Below are positions 33,687 to 41,327 of a stretch of 49,963 nucleotides of DNA, piece after piece. The notes below the pieces were generated by a model. It was given only the letters and a program-made list of their open reading frames with translations. It ran no database searches and was not told where the DNA came from. A program made the translations under genes and the position numbers. The stretch is from Pseudomonadota bacterium (GTDB lineage: Bacteria > Pseudomonadota > Alphaproteobacteria > Acetobacterales > Acetobacteraceae), in contig JABBOH010000017.1 of assembly GCA_019351895.1 (NCBI GenBank), positions 1-49,963 on the forward strand. Reading direction: 5' to 3'. How positions within the stretch are numbered: the stretch's first letter is position 1; the number at the start of each line of letters is the position of its first letter.

Positions 33687-34412
33687 ATGACCCTTTTCAA
33701 ACCGCTTCTTTTGGCGGGCATTACGGCTGTGGCTCTCGGGGGAGGCTTGACCCTCGCCCACGCCGCCACCGCGCCGCACTTCAAGACGATGGCGGTGCAG
33801 CTGCCCGGCGGCGGGATCGAGCAGATAGAATACACGGGCGATGTCCCGCCACAGGTGATCCTGGCACCCGCGATGCCTGCGGATGCCGCCCAAATGCCCA
33901 TGCCCATGCCCATGGGGATCGGCATGCCCGTCGCGAGCGCGGATCCCTTCACGATGCTCGACCGGATCTCGGTCGAGATGGCCCGGCAGGAGGCCGCGAT
34001 GATCAATGCGGTAGATGCCATCACGGCCGGCGCTCTGACGGCGCCGGGCAATCTGGTGCCGGCGGTCCTCACGCAGCGCCAGCCCCTGCCGCCCGGCGGC
34101 GTCAGCTATTCCTTCGTCTCCTCGGTCGGCGGCGGCGGCCATGGCGTCTGCACGCAGAGCCTGCAGATTACGGCAATGGGCGCCGGTCAGGCGCCCCGTG
34201 TCGTGCGCAGCCGCGCGGGCGACTGCGGCGGCATGCCGTCGATGAACGGGCCGGCCGATCTGGGGGTGGGCGTGGCTCCCCCGGAGCGCACCGTGCCGGC
34301 GGCGCTGCCATCCGCGCCGATCCCGAGCCATCAGCCGCAACTGATCCCCGCACGCTACCTGATGCCCCGGACAGGGACCGCTGGCCCGGCCATCCACTCC
34401 GGCTCAAGCTGA
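33687..34412 (+). CDS. secreted protein with Met/Pro-rich stretch
   Basis: 241 residues from ATG 33687, preceded by GAAGAGGAG. The signal peptide is KPLLLAGITAVALGGGLTLAHA. The mature part begins APHFKTMAVQLPGGGIEQIEYTGDVPPQVIL and then has an MPMPMPMGIGMP run. A helix follows (MLDRISVEMARQEAAMINAV). Two Cys near the middle (GVCTQSLQI, GDCGGM) could form a disulfide. The C-terminus is Pro-rich. Periplasmic or surface location is likely; no family recognised. The Met-Pro run hints at soft-metal binding, which is speculation. Confidence 0.62.
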   Translation: MTLFKPLLLAGITAVALGGGLTLAHAATAPHFKTMAVQLPGGGIEQIEYTGDVPPQVILAPAMPADAAQMPMPMPMGIGMPVASADPFTMLDRISVEMARQEAAMINAVDAITAGALTAPGNLVPAVLTQRQPLPPGGVSYSFVSSVGGGGHGVCTQSLQITAMGAGQAPRVVRSRAGDCGGMPSMNGPADLGVGVAPPERTVPAALPSAPIPSHQPQLIPARYLMPRTGTAGPAIHSGSS

Positions 34413-34426
34413 CGCCCAGTGGCATC

Positions 34427-34457
34427 GCACGACCTCCCGGCCGCCGGGAGGTCGTGC
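34427..34457. terminator. perfect 14-bp hairpin after the secreted-protein gene
   Basis: GCACGACCTCCCGG (34427-34440) pairs exactly with 34444-34457 around a 3-nt loop. It lies 14 bp past a stop codon. No T-run follows, so it may act as a rho-independent stop only weakly, or protect the mRNA 3' end. Confidence 0.6.
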
Positions 34458-34538
34458 CCATCTGTCGCGCCCATCTCTTGATGACGCCGTGAATCGCCTC
34501 ATCTCGGTTCGGCACCGTCACCAGGAGGGCCGAGACCT

Positions 34539-35501
34539 ATGGCGTTTGGAGGCCTGAGCCGACTGAAGACGCTAGGCGTCTGGGCTATGATCAAGGATAC
34601 GTTGAACGGCTTCATCAACGACGAATGTCTCAGCCGCGGCGCCTCCATCGCCTATTTCACGATTTTCTCACTCGCTCCCATCCTCGTCGTCATGATCGCG
34701 ATCGCGGGCTTCGTCTTCGGACAGGAGGCGGCGCGCGGCGAAATCTTCACCAAGCTGCGCGGCATGGTGGGCTCCGATGCGGCGGGCATGGTGCAGTCCA
34801 TGCTCCAGAGCGCCGCCAACCGGCGATCGAGCACGATTGCCACGATCTTCTCCATCATCATGCTGATCCTGACGGCGACGGGCGTCTTCAGCGAACTTCA
34901 GGGCTCGCTCAACCTGATCTGGAAGGCCGACCCGTCCGCCCATTCCACGGTCACGCGGCTCATCAAGGCGCGCGCGCAGAGCCTGGGGCTGGTGGTGACG
35001 CTGGGCTTCCTGTTGCTCGTCTCGCTCGCGATCAGCGCCGCGCTCACGGCGGCCTGGCACCGGATCGACCGCGTGGTGCCGGATGCGAGCTTCGTGCTGA
35101 GGCTTGTCAACCTCGGCATCTCCTTCGTCATCACGACGATCCTGTTCGGGGCCATCTACAAGGTCTTGCCGGATAAGCAGCTGCAATGGCGCGATGTTCT
35201 TGCAGGGTCTGTCTTTACCTCGCTGCTTTACATGGTCGGGAAGATGGCGATCGCGGCCTATGTCGGCGACAGCGGCGTCTCGTCCTACTACGGGGCGGCG
35301 AGCGCGCTCATCGTGCTGCTGGTCTGGATCTACTACTCGGCGTTGATCTTTCTCCTCGGCGCCGAATTCACCAAGGTCTACGCGCATCGCCACGGCAGCC
35401 ACGCGAGGGCGGGAGCCCAGCCCGGTTTCGATGCCACGGCGCGCGCGGGCGTGCCGCCGCGCACGCAGCCGGTCCCGGCCGAGCAACTTCGGCGCAAATA
35501 A
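34539..35501 (+). CDS. YihY/BrkB family inner-membrane protein
   Basis: 320-residue integral membrane protein of the YihY/virulence factor BrkB family (formerly misnamed RNase BN). About six TM segments. LSRGASIAYFTIFSLAPILVVMIAIAGFVFG is the diagnostic start; NLIWKADPSAHSTVTRLIKARAQSLGLVV, FGAIYKVLPDKQLQWRDVLAGSVFTSLLY and SSYYGAASALIVLLVWIYYSALIFLLGAEFTKVYA follow. A ~45-residue polar tail is cytoplasmic. Molecular function is not established for the family. ATG 34539 lies downstream of CAGGAGGG. Apparently monocistronic. Confidence 0.92.
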   Translation: MAFGGLSRLKTLGVWAMIKDTLNGFINDECLSRGASIAYFTIFSLAPILVVMIAIAGFVFGQEAARGEIFTKLRGMVGSDAAGMVQSMLQSAANRRSSTIATIFSIIMLILTATGVFSELQGSLNLIWKADPSAHSTVTRLIKARAQSLGLVVTLGFLLLVSLAISAALTAAWHRIDRVVPDASFVLRLVNLGISFVITTILFGAIYKVLPDKQLQWRDVLAGSVFTSLLYMVGKMAIAAYVGDSGVSSYYGAASALIVLLVWIYYSALIFLLGAEFTKVYAHRHGSHARAGAQPGFDATARAGVPPRTQPVPAEQLRRK

Positions 35502-35601
35502 TCCGGCGGCGAAGGTCCGCCCGGTATCCAGGCGGGCGCGCGATTGTCATGATGGATCCCCGCGCCCGGCGGCCATCGCCCGGGCCTTCGGAAGGAACGA
35601 G

Positions 35602-36084
35602 ATGACCGAGGACGACAGAACATTCATGGCGCGCGCGATTGCTCTTTCGGAGGAGACGTCGCTGGTGGAGCAGGCGGGCGGGGCCTTCGGCTGCGTCATC
35701 GCGCAGGACGGGCAGATCATCGGCGAGGGTGCCAATCGCGTGGTCGCCGAGAACGATGCCACTTGGCACGCGGAAATGGCAGCAATCCGCAACGCCTGCC
35801 GGTCGCAGGGGAGCTTCAAACTTCGCGCCGCGAAGCTCTACACCAGCGCCGAGCCCTGCCCGATGTGCCTCGCCGCCTGCTATTGGGCGGGCATCGAGGT
35901 GATCTACTACGCCTCGCAGGTGGAGGACGCGCTGGAATACGGCAACTTCAGCGATGCGTTGCTGTACGACGAGATCCGCAAGCCCATCGCGGAACGTACA
36001 ATCCCGGCCCGGCAGATCATGCGGGCCGAGGCGGTCGAGGTCTGGAAGAAATACGCGGCCAAGGATGACCGCGTTCCCTATTGA
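35602..36084 (+). CDS. nucleoside deaminase, guanine deaminase-like
   Basis: 160-residue zinc deaminase of the CDA/dCMP family. Zinc and catalytic residues: HAEM (His56, Glu58) and PCPMC (Cys86, Cys89). The second half resembles Bacillus GuaD rather than TadA: CEPCPMC-like AEPCPMCLAACYWAGIEVIYYA, DALLYDEIRKPIAERTIPARQI and an end in Tyr (DDRVPY), the C-terminal segment that closes the GuaD active site. So guanine to xanthine is the best guess, but other bases are possible. ATG 35602 follows GGAAGGAACG. The upstream open frame is not supported. Confidence 0.85.
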   Translation: MTEDDRTFMARAIALSEETSLVEQAGGAFGCVIAQDGQIIGEGANRVVAENDATWHAEMAAIRNACRSQGSFKLRAAKLYTSAEPCPMCLAACYWAGIEVIYYASQVEDALEYGNFSDALLYDEIRKPIAERTIPARQIMRAEAVEVWKKYAAKDDRVPY

Positions 36085-36104
36085 GGCCTGATTGACGCCG
36101 GCGG

Positions 36105-36128
36105 TCGCGGAACCCCGTGGCTCCGCGA
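36105..36128. terminator. hairpin between convergent guaD-like gene and ilvE
   Basis: TCGCGGA (36105-36111) pairs with TCCGCGA (36122-36128) across a 10-nt loop in the 53-bp gap between convergent stops. It could work for both strands. No strong T-run on either side. Confidence 0.4.
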
Positions 36129-36137
36129 TTGTCGGTG

Positions 36138-37037
36138 TCAGGCGGCGAGGGCCGCGACCTTCTCCGGCGACATCTGCACCAGCGCCTCGTAGTCGTGCAG
36201 GAGGCGTTCGGTGATCGGCCCTGGGGTGAAGCTCAACTCCCCGATCTGGCGCACGGGCGTGACTTCGGCCGCCGTGCCCGCCAGGAAGACCTCGCTCGCG
36301 CTGGCCATCTCGTCCGGCATGATCGTGCGCTCGACCACCTTTATCTGATGCCGGCGGGCGATGCTCATCACAGTGCGGCGGGTGATGCCGTCGAGGAAGC
36401 AATCCGGTGTCGGCGTATGCAGTTCGCCGTCCATGACGAAAAAGACGTTGGCGCCCGTCGCCTCGGAGACGTGGCCGCGCCAATCCAGCATCAGCGCGTC
36501 GTCGAAGCCCTCGTCCTCGGCCTGATGCTTGGACATGGTGCCGATCATGTAGAGCCCGGCGGCCTTGGAGGCGGTGGGCGCCGTTTCCGGATGCGGCCGC
36601 TTCCAGGCGGCGTGGCCCAGGCGCACGCCCTGCATGCGGTTGGCGCCGAACAGGTTCGGCCACGCCCAGACGGCGATGGCGAGGTTGATCGAGGTGAGCT
36701 TGGCGGAAACCGCGAGCTGCTCCGAGCCGCGCCACGCGATGGGGCGGACATAGGCATTGGCGAGGCCATTGGCCGCGAGGGTGGCGCGGCACGCCTCGTC
36801 GATAGCCTCGACCGACCAGGGGATCGTGTAACCGAGAAGCTCCGCCGACCGCTTGAGGCGTTCGCTATGCTCGCGGAGCTTGAAGATATTGCCGCCATAG
36901 GCACGCTCGCCCTCGAACACGGCGCTGCCGTAGTGCAGCCCGTGGCTTAGAACGTGCAGCTTTGCATCCCGCCAAGGGCGAAGATGCCCGTTCCACCAGA
37001 TCATGCCGTCGCGGTCATCGAAAGGAACGAGCGTCAT
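36138..37037 (-). CDS. ilvE: branched-chain amino acid aminotransferase
   Basis: 299-residue fold-type IV PLP enzyme, last step of Val/Leu/Ile synthesis. The PLP lysine is Lys158 in ETAPTASKAAGLYM. Substrate-side motifs are SHGLHYGSAVFEGERAY and VSEATGANVFFVMDGELHTP, and the phosphate cup is LDGITRRTVM. EVFLAGTAAEVTPV completes the signature. The ATG at 37037 was preferred to a TTG at 37046. The GTMSKHQAEDEGFDDALMLD stretch is the form seen in alphaproteobacteria. Divergent from marR with shared promoter DNA. Confidence 0.95.
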   Translation of the reverse strand: MTLVPFDDRDGMIWWNGHLRPWRDAKLHVLSHGLHYGSAVFEGERAYGGNIFKLREHSERLKRSAELLGYTIPWSVEAIDEACRATLAANGLANAYVRPIAWRGSEQLAVSAKLTSINLAIAVWAWPNLFGANRMQGVRLGHAAWKRPHPETAPTASKAAGLYMIGTMSKHQAEDEGFDDALMLDWRGHVSEATGANVFFVMDGELHTPTPDCFLDGITRRTVMSIARRHQIKVVERTIMPDEMASASEVFLAGTAAEVTPVRQIGELSFTPGPITERLLHDYEALVQMSPEKVAALAA

Positions 37038-37078
37038 CAGGGGCAATTCCGAAATATTGTTGCGTGGAATGCCCCCAA

Positions 37079-37106
37079 GTTATGATCCGCTTTCTTGTTA
37101 AGTCAA
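37079..37106 (-). promoter_or_regulatory. ilvE promoter
   Basis: Minus-strand TTGACT (-35, 37101-37106), 16-bp spacer, CATAAC (-10, 37079-37084), about 40 bp upstream of the ilvE ATG. Its -35 abuts the -35 of the marR promoter. Confidence 0.5.
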
Positions 37107-37123
37107 TGAACCTGCCTTAAAAT
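37095..37123 (+). promoter_or_regulatory. marR promoter, probably giving a leaderless mRNA
   Basis: TTGTTA (-35, 37095-37100), exact 17-bp spacer, TAAAAT (-10, 37118-37123). The expected start of transcription, about 7 bases after the -10, falls on the marR ATG at 37130. No ribosome site is present before that ATG or before the next one at 37142. Confidence 0.6.
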
Positions 37124-37129
37124 GCTGGT

Positions 37130-37666
37130 ATGTCAGCTATGCCCCCCAGCACGCATTCCAACGCCGGCGCCGGTCTGCTGTTCCTGCGGGAGGAGGAGAT
37201 CCGGCTCGCCCAGGACATGTTGTTCTTCGCCTACCGCGATTTCACCCGGGCGGCGGACGAAGTGCTGGACGGGCTGGAACTCGGCCGCGCGCATCACCGG
37301 GCGCTGCACTTCATCGGCCGTATGCCTGGCATGAATGTCAGTGACCTCCTCGCGATCCTCGGCATCACCAAGCAGAGCCTGTCGCGCGTGCTGACGACGC
37401 TGGTGGAGGAAGGATACGTGACGCAATCGCCCGGCCGCGCCGACCGCCGGCAACGCCTGCTCAGCCTCACCCCCAAGGGCGTCGCGCTGGAGCGGCGGCT
37501 GTTCGAGCGGCAGCGCGATGTGCTGCTGCGCGCCTACCGCGAGGCGGGCGGCCCCGCCGTCGAGGGCTTCCGCCGTGTGCTGAAGGCGCTGACCGACGAA
37601 GCAGGCCGTGCCCAACTCGCCGGCATGGAGGCCGCGGCGCGGGAGCCGCGGGCTCGCTCGGCCTGA
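37130..37666 (+). CDS. MarR-family regulator (PetP-like)
   Basis: 178-residue winged-helix regulator. The HTH/wing is MNVSDLLAILGITKQSLSRVLTTLVEEGYVTQSPGRADRRQRLLSLTPKG. An N-terminal dimer helix is FAYRDFTRAADEVLDGLELGRAHHRALHFI. The order ilvE (divergent), MarR, OmpR-type regulator recalls petP-petR of Rhodobacter, where PetR was reported necessary for cytochrome bc1-dependent growth. Assignment to PetP is from similarity and synteny only. It lies 5 bp before the response regulator gene. It may bind the divergent promoter region and control itself and ilvE, which is inference. Confidence 0.85.
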   Translation: MSAMPPSTHSNAGAGLLFLREEEIRLAQDMLFFAYRDFTRAADEVLDGLELGRAHHRALHFIGRMPGMNVSDLLAILGITKQSLSRVLTTLVEEGYVTQSPGRADRRQRLLSLTPKGVALERRLFERQRDVLLRAYREAGGPAVEGFRRVLKALTDEAGRAQLAGMEAAAREPRARSA

Positions 37667-37671
37667 CGGTC

Positions 37672-38406
37672 ATGAGCGGAGCCCCTCCCGCCGCGTCTGA
37701 CGTGGCCGTCCACGCCCATGTGCTCGTGGTCGACGACGACGAGCGGTTGCGCCGCCTTCTGGTGCGCTACCTCACGGATCACGGCTTCCGCGTCACGGCG
37801 GCGGCCGATGCGGCGGAGGCGCGGGCCTGTCTGCGCTCGCTCCGGCCCGACCTCATGATCCTCGACGTGACGATGCCGGGCGAGACCGGGCTCGACCTCG
37901 TCGATGACCTCCGCCGGGGCGGCGACGCCGAGCTGCCGGTGCTGCTGCTGACGGCGCGCGGCGCGCCCGAGGATCGTATCGCGGGCTTCGAGGCCGGGGC
38001 GGACGACTATCTCGGCAAGCCGTTCGACCCCTATGAACTCGTGCTAAGGGCCAGAGCGCTGCTCCGCCGCGTCGGCGCGGTTCTGGCCCCTACCGTGCTC
38101 GACGCCGGTCCGGTGCGGCTTGGCGAGGCGGAATTCGATCCCACGCGCGGCGAGCTTCGCAATGCCGCCGGGCCCATCCGCCTGACCGGGGGCGAGGTCG
38201 CGCTGCTGTCGGCGCTGGCGCGGAAACCCAACGAGATCCTCTCGCGCGAGGAGATTGCCGAGGCGCTTGGCATGGAAGAGCCGGGCGAGCGCGCGATCGA
38301 CGTGCAGGTGACGCGCCTGCGCCGGAAGATCGAGCGCGACAGCCGCGAGCCTCGCTTCCTGCACACCGTGCGGGGACGAGGCTACGTGCTCAAGCCGGGG
38401 ATATGA
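37672..38406 (+). CDS. OmpR-family response regulator (PetR-like)
   Basis: 244 residues: an N-terminal receiver domain with acidic pocket VVDDDERLRRLL, phospho-acceptor Asp65 in LMILDVTMPGETG, Thr94 in LLLTA and Lys116 in YLGKPFDPYEL. It is followed by an OmpR-type winged helix (IRLTGGEVALLSALARKPNEILSREEIAE, RAIDVQVTRLRRKIERD, LHTVRGRGYVLKPG). It should be phosphorylated by the kinase encoded next, whose ATG overlaps its stop (ATGA). Second gene of the marR-regulator-kinase operon. Confidence 0.93.
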   Translation: MSGAPPAASDVAVHAHVLVVDDDERLRRLLVRYLTDHGFRVTAAADAAEARACLRSLRPDLMILDVTMPGETGLDLVDDLRRGGDAELPVLLLTARGAPEDRIAGFEAGADDYLGKPFDPYELVLRARALLRRVGAVLAPTVLDAGPVRLGEAEFDPTRGELRNAAGPIRLTGGEVALLSALARKPNEILSREEIAEALGMEEPGERAIDVQVTRLRRKIERDSREPRFLHTVRGRGYVLKPGI

Positions 38407-39770
38407 GCGGGCAGGAGGCTGCCGGCCCGCCGCGCCGGCGGATCGCCGGTGGCCCCGAGCGTGTCCTCCGCAAATTCCTGCCGCGCGGCCTCTTCGCCCG
38501 CAGCCTCCTCATCATCCTGTTGCCGGTGCTTTTGCTGGAAGCGGTGATGCTGCAGGTCTTCTACGGCAGCCACCTCGGCATCATCTCCCGCCGCTTCGCC
38601 TTCAGCATCGCGGGCGAGATCGCCTTCAGCCTGGACCAAATCGACCGCAGCCGGGACCCCGCGGCGCAGTTCCGGATCATCGACGAGGTGCAGCAGCAGT
38701 TCGAGTTGCGGATGATCTTCCACCCCGGCGCGAAGCTCGTGCCGCGCCGGGCCGTCAACGTGCTCGGACCGATGGACGATGATCTGGCGCAGGCGCTGCG
38801 GCAGCATGTCAGCCTGCCCTTCACCATGGACTGGCTGGCGAGCCCGGATTTCGTGCTGGTGAGCATCCAGCTGCACACCGGGGTGGTGAATGTCGAGATC
38901 CCCCGCAAGCGGCTCTGGGCGGGCTCGCTCTACATCTTCGCGAGTTGGGTGGGGGGCACCTCCATCCTCCTCATCGTGATCGCGAGCCTGTTCCTGCGCA
39001 TCCAGGTGCGCGGGATCCGCAGGCTGGCGCGCGCGGCCGAGACCTTCGGCATGGGGCGTGACCGGGGGCCCATCAAGCCCGAGGGCGCGCGCGAGGTGCG
39101 GCGTGCCGCCATCGCCTTCAACCGCATGCAGGAGCGCATCCTGCGGTTCCTCTCGCAGCGGACCGACATGCTGGCCGGCGTCTCCCACGATCTGCGCACG
39201 CCGCTCACCCGGCTGAGGCTCACCCTCGCGATGCTGCCGCAGTCGCCCGAACTCGCGCCCGACGTCGCCGACATGACGGCGGATCTGGAGGAGATGGAGC
39301 GGATGATCAGCGGCTACCTCGCCTTCGCGCGTGGCGAGGGCGAGGAGAAGACGGTGCTGACCAACCTCTCCGCGACGCTGGAGGAGGTGGTGAACTCGGC
39401 CCGCCGGTCGGGCGCGCGGATCACGCTGCATGGCACGCCGGACCTCGTGCTGCCGTTGAGGGCGGATGCGATGCGGCGGGCGATCATGAACCTCGTCGAC
39501 AACGCGCGGCGGCACGCGCCCCATGTGGTGGTGGGCGTCGCGGCGGAAGGCACGCAGGCGGTTGAGGTGACGGTGGACGACGACGGCCCCGGCATTCCGC
39601 CCGACCAGCTGGAGAGCGTGTTCCGCCCCTTCGAGAGCGGCGCGCATCCGGGCGGCTCGGGTCTCGGACTGACGATCGCGCGGGACATCGTGCGCGCCCA
39701 TGGCGGCGATATCCGGCTGTCGCAGAGCCCGCTCGGCGGCCTGCGGGCGACGATCCGTCTGCCGGTGTAG
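38403..39770 (+). CDS. EnvZ-type sensor histidine kinase
   Basis: 455-residue inner-membrane kinase. TM1 is about residues 28-55 (RSLLIILLPVLLLEAVMLQVFYG). A periplasmic sensor domain of ~130 residues follows, then TM2 (YIFASWVGGTSILLIVIASLFL) and a HAMP linker. The dimerisation domain has His262 in GVSHDLRTPLTRLRL. The ATPase is intact: N-box RRAIMNLVDNARRHA, DDDGPGIPPDQLESVFRPF and GGSGLGLTIARDIVRAHGG. The periplasmic DQIDRSRDPAAQFRIIDEVQQQF segment is similar to EnvZ-like sensors of alphaproteobacteria. Converges with the HerA-like gene 8 bp later. Confidence 0.93.
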   Translation: MSGQEAAGPPRRRIAGGPERVLRKFLPRGLFARSLLIILLPVLLLEAVMLQVFYGSHLGIISRRFAFSIAGEIAFSLDQIDRSRDPAAQFRIIDEVQQQFELRMIFHPGAKLVPRRAVNVLGPMDDDLAQALRQHVSLPFTMDWLASPDFVLVSIQLHTGVVNVEIPRKRLWAGSLYIFASWVGGTSILLIVIASLFLRIQVRGIRRLARAAETFGMGRDRGPIKPEGAREVRRAAIAFNRMQERILRFLSQRTDMLAGVSHDLRTPLTRLRLTLAMLPQSPELAPDVADMTADLEEMERMISGYLAFARGEGEEKTVLTNLSATLEEVVNSARRSGARITLHGTPDLVLPLRADAMRRAIMNLVDNARRHAPHVVVGVAAEGTQAVEVTVDDDGPGIPPDQLESVFRPFESGAHPGGSGLGLTIARDIVRAHGGDIRLSQSPLGGLRATIRLPV

Positions 39771-39778
39771 AGGCTGGT

Positions 39779-41293
39779 CTAGCCCGCCAGGACCGCGTCG
39801 GCGCCGGGATGTCCGGGCGCGGTGGCCCAGGCCAATTCCACCAGGGTCACGATCCGGCGGCCGGCGCCATCGGTCTGGCAGACGATGAGGCCCTGCTCCT
39901 CCATATAAGCGAGCAGTCGCCGCGCGCGCCCCAGGGAGCGCGTGCCGTAGGCGCGGGCGAGGGTGCCGTCGCTGGGGCAGGGGAGCCCATCGCGCGCGGC
40001 CCGGGCGAGCATCAGAAAGATACCCTGCATATCCTCGGGCAGAACGGCCCCGCGCGCTGCGACCTCCTGCCAGCCGGCATCCTCGGCCGCCTCCGCGCCG
40101 ACGCCCGCCCGAGCATGCGTCAGCATGCGGCGGAACGCCGGCAGGTCGGGCGCACCCGCGCCGATGCCCTCGATCCGGCAGCGCACGAGGAAATCCTGGT
40201 AGAGCACGCCGATGGCGCGGAACCCCGCCTCGGGGTCGGCCAGGATCGCGCGGAGGATGGCGTCCAGCCGGGCCCGGCGCTCGGCCAAAATTGCCGGGCT
40301 CATGGGCGCGGCGGCGGCCTCGGCCCGGGCTTCGGTCAGTATGGGCTTCGCCGCCATCAGCTGGCTGAGCAGGTCGGGCGGCGGTGGCGGCGGCGAGCGG
40401 CGGGGCGGCCGCTGCGCCTCGGGCGGCGGGGCGGCCAGGATCACCGCCCGCATGTCCTCGGTCGGGCCACCGGGCAGCGGCAGAAGGCGCGGCGTCGGGT
40501 TGCGCGCCTCGGTCTCCGTCCCGCCAATGGTCACGCCGAGCGGCCGCCGCGACAAAGCCGGGCCGAGGGCGATGAAATGCCCGCGGGCGAGATCGCGGAA
40601 GGCCTCCGCCTGCCGCCGCTCCATGCCCAGGAGATCGGCGGCGCGCGCCATGTCGATATCGAGGAAGGTGCGGCCCATCAGGAAGTTGGACGCCTCGGCG
40701 GCGACGTTCTTGGCGAGCTTGGCGAGGCGCTGGGTCGCAATTACGCCGGCGAGGCCCCGCTTGCGACCCCGGCACATGAGGTTGGTCATGGCGCCGAGCG
40801 AGAGCTTCCGCGCCTCGTCCGAAACCTCGCCCGCCACGGCGGGGGCGAAAAGCTGCGCCTCATCGACGACGACGAGCATCGGATACCAGTGGTCGCGCCC
40901 GGTCTCGAACAACCCGCCCAGGAAGGCGGCGGCACGGCGCATCTGCCCCTCGGAGTCGAGCCCCTCCAGGTTGAGCACCGTCGAGACGCGGTGGATGCGG
41001 GCGCGCTCCCCCGCCAACTGCAGCGCCTGCTCGGTCTGCGCCTCGGCGTCGATCACGAGGTGGCCGAAGCGCTCGCCGAGCGTCACGAAATCGCCCTCCG
41101 GGTCGATCACGCATTGCTGCACCCAGGGCGCGCTCTGCTCCAGCAGGCGGCGCAGCAGATGGGATTTGCCGGACCCGGAATTGCCCTGGACGAGGAGGCG
41201 CGTCGCCAGCAGTTCCTCGAGGTCGAGGGTGGCCGGCGCGCTGCCTCCATTCAGGCCGGTCGTCGTGTGGCCCAACTCGATTGCAACGGTCAT
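39779..41293 (-). CDS. HerA/VirB4-like ATP-binding protein
   Basis: 504-residue P-loop ATPase. Walker A VQGNSGSGKSHLLR (residues ~35-48), IDPEGDFVTLGERFGH after it, Walker B MLVVVDEAQLFAP, and a sensor region NLMCRGRKRGLAGVIATQRLAKLAKN. This is the DUF87/HerA-type FtsK-HerA superfamily pattern. A Pro-rich linker (APPPEAQRPPRRSPPPPPP) separates it from a C-terminal helical part with a winged-helix-like end (GTLARAYGTRSLGRARRLLAYMEEQGLI). HerA normally pairs with the nuclease NurA; none is adjacent. Function is unknown; DNA translocation or end processing is possible. Confidence 0.82.
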   Translation of the reverse strand: MTVAIELGHTTTGLNGGSAPATLDLEELLATRLLVQGNSGSGKSHLLRRLLEQSAPWVQQCVIDPEGDFVTLGERFGHLVIDAEAQTEQALQLAGERARIHRVSTVLNLEGLDSEGQMRRAAAFLGGLFETGRDHWYPMLVVVDEAQLFAPAVAGEVSDEARKLSLGAMTNLMCRGRKRGLAGVIATQRLAKLAKNVAAEASNFLMGRTFLDIDMARAADLLGMERRQAEAFRDLARGHFIALGPALSRRPLGVTIGGTETEARNPTPRLLPLPGGPTEDMRAVILAAPPPEAQRPPRRSPPPPPPDLLSQLMAAKPILTEARAEAAAAPMSPAILAERRARLDAILRAILADPEAGFRAIGVLYQDFLVRCRIEGIGAGAPDLPAFRRMLTHARAGVGAEAAEDAGWQEVAARGAVLPEDMQGIFLMLARAARDGLPCPSDGTLARAYGTRSLGRARRLLAYMEEQGLIVCQTDGAGRRIVTLVELAWATAPGHPGADAVLAG

Positions 41294-41327
41294 GCCGACT
41301 CGAAATCTCCAATCAGCGTTGGGCTTA

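Noticed and set aside
38382-40775. 797-codon minus-strand open frame
   Set aside because: Antisense to the sensor kinase and out of frame in the HerA-like gene. No motifs.
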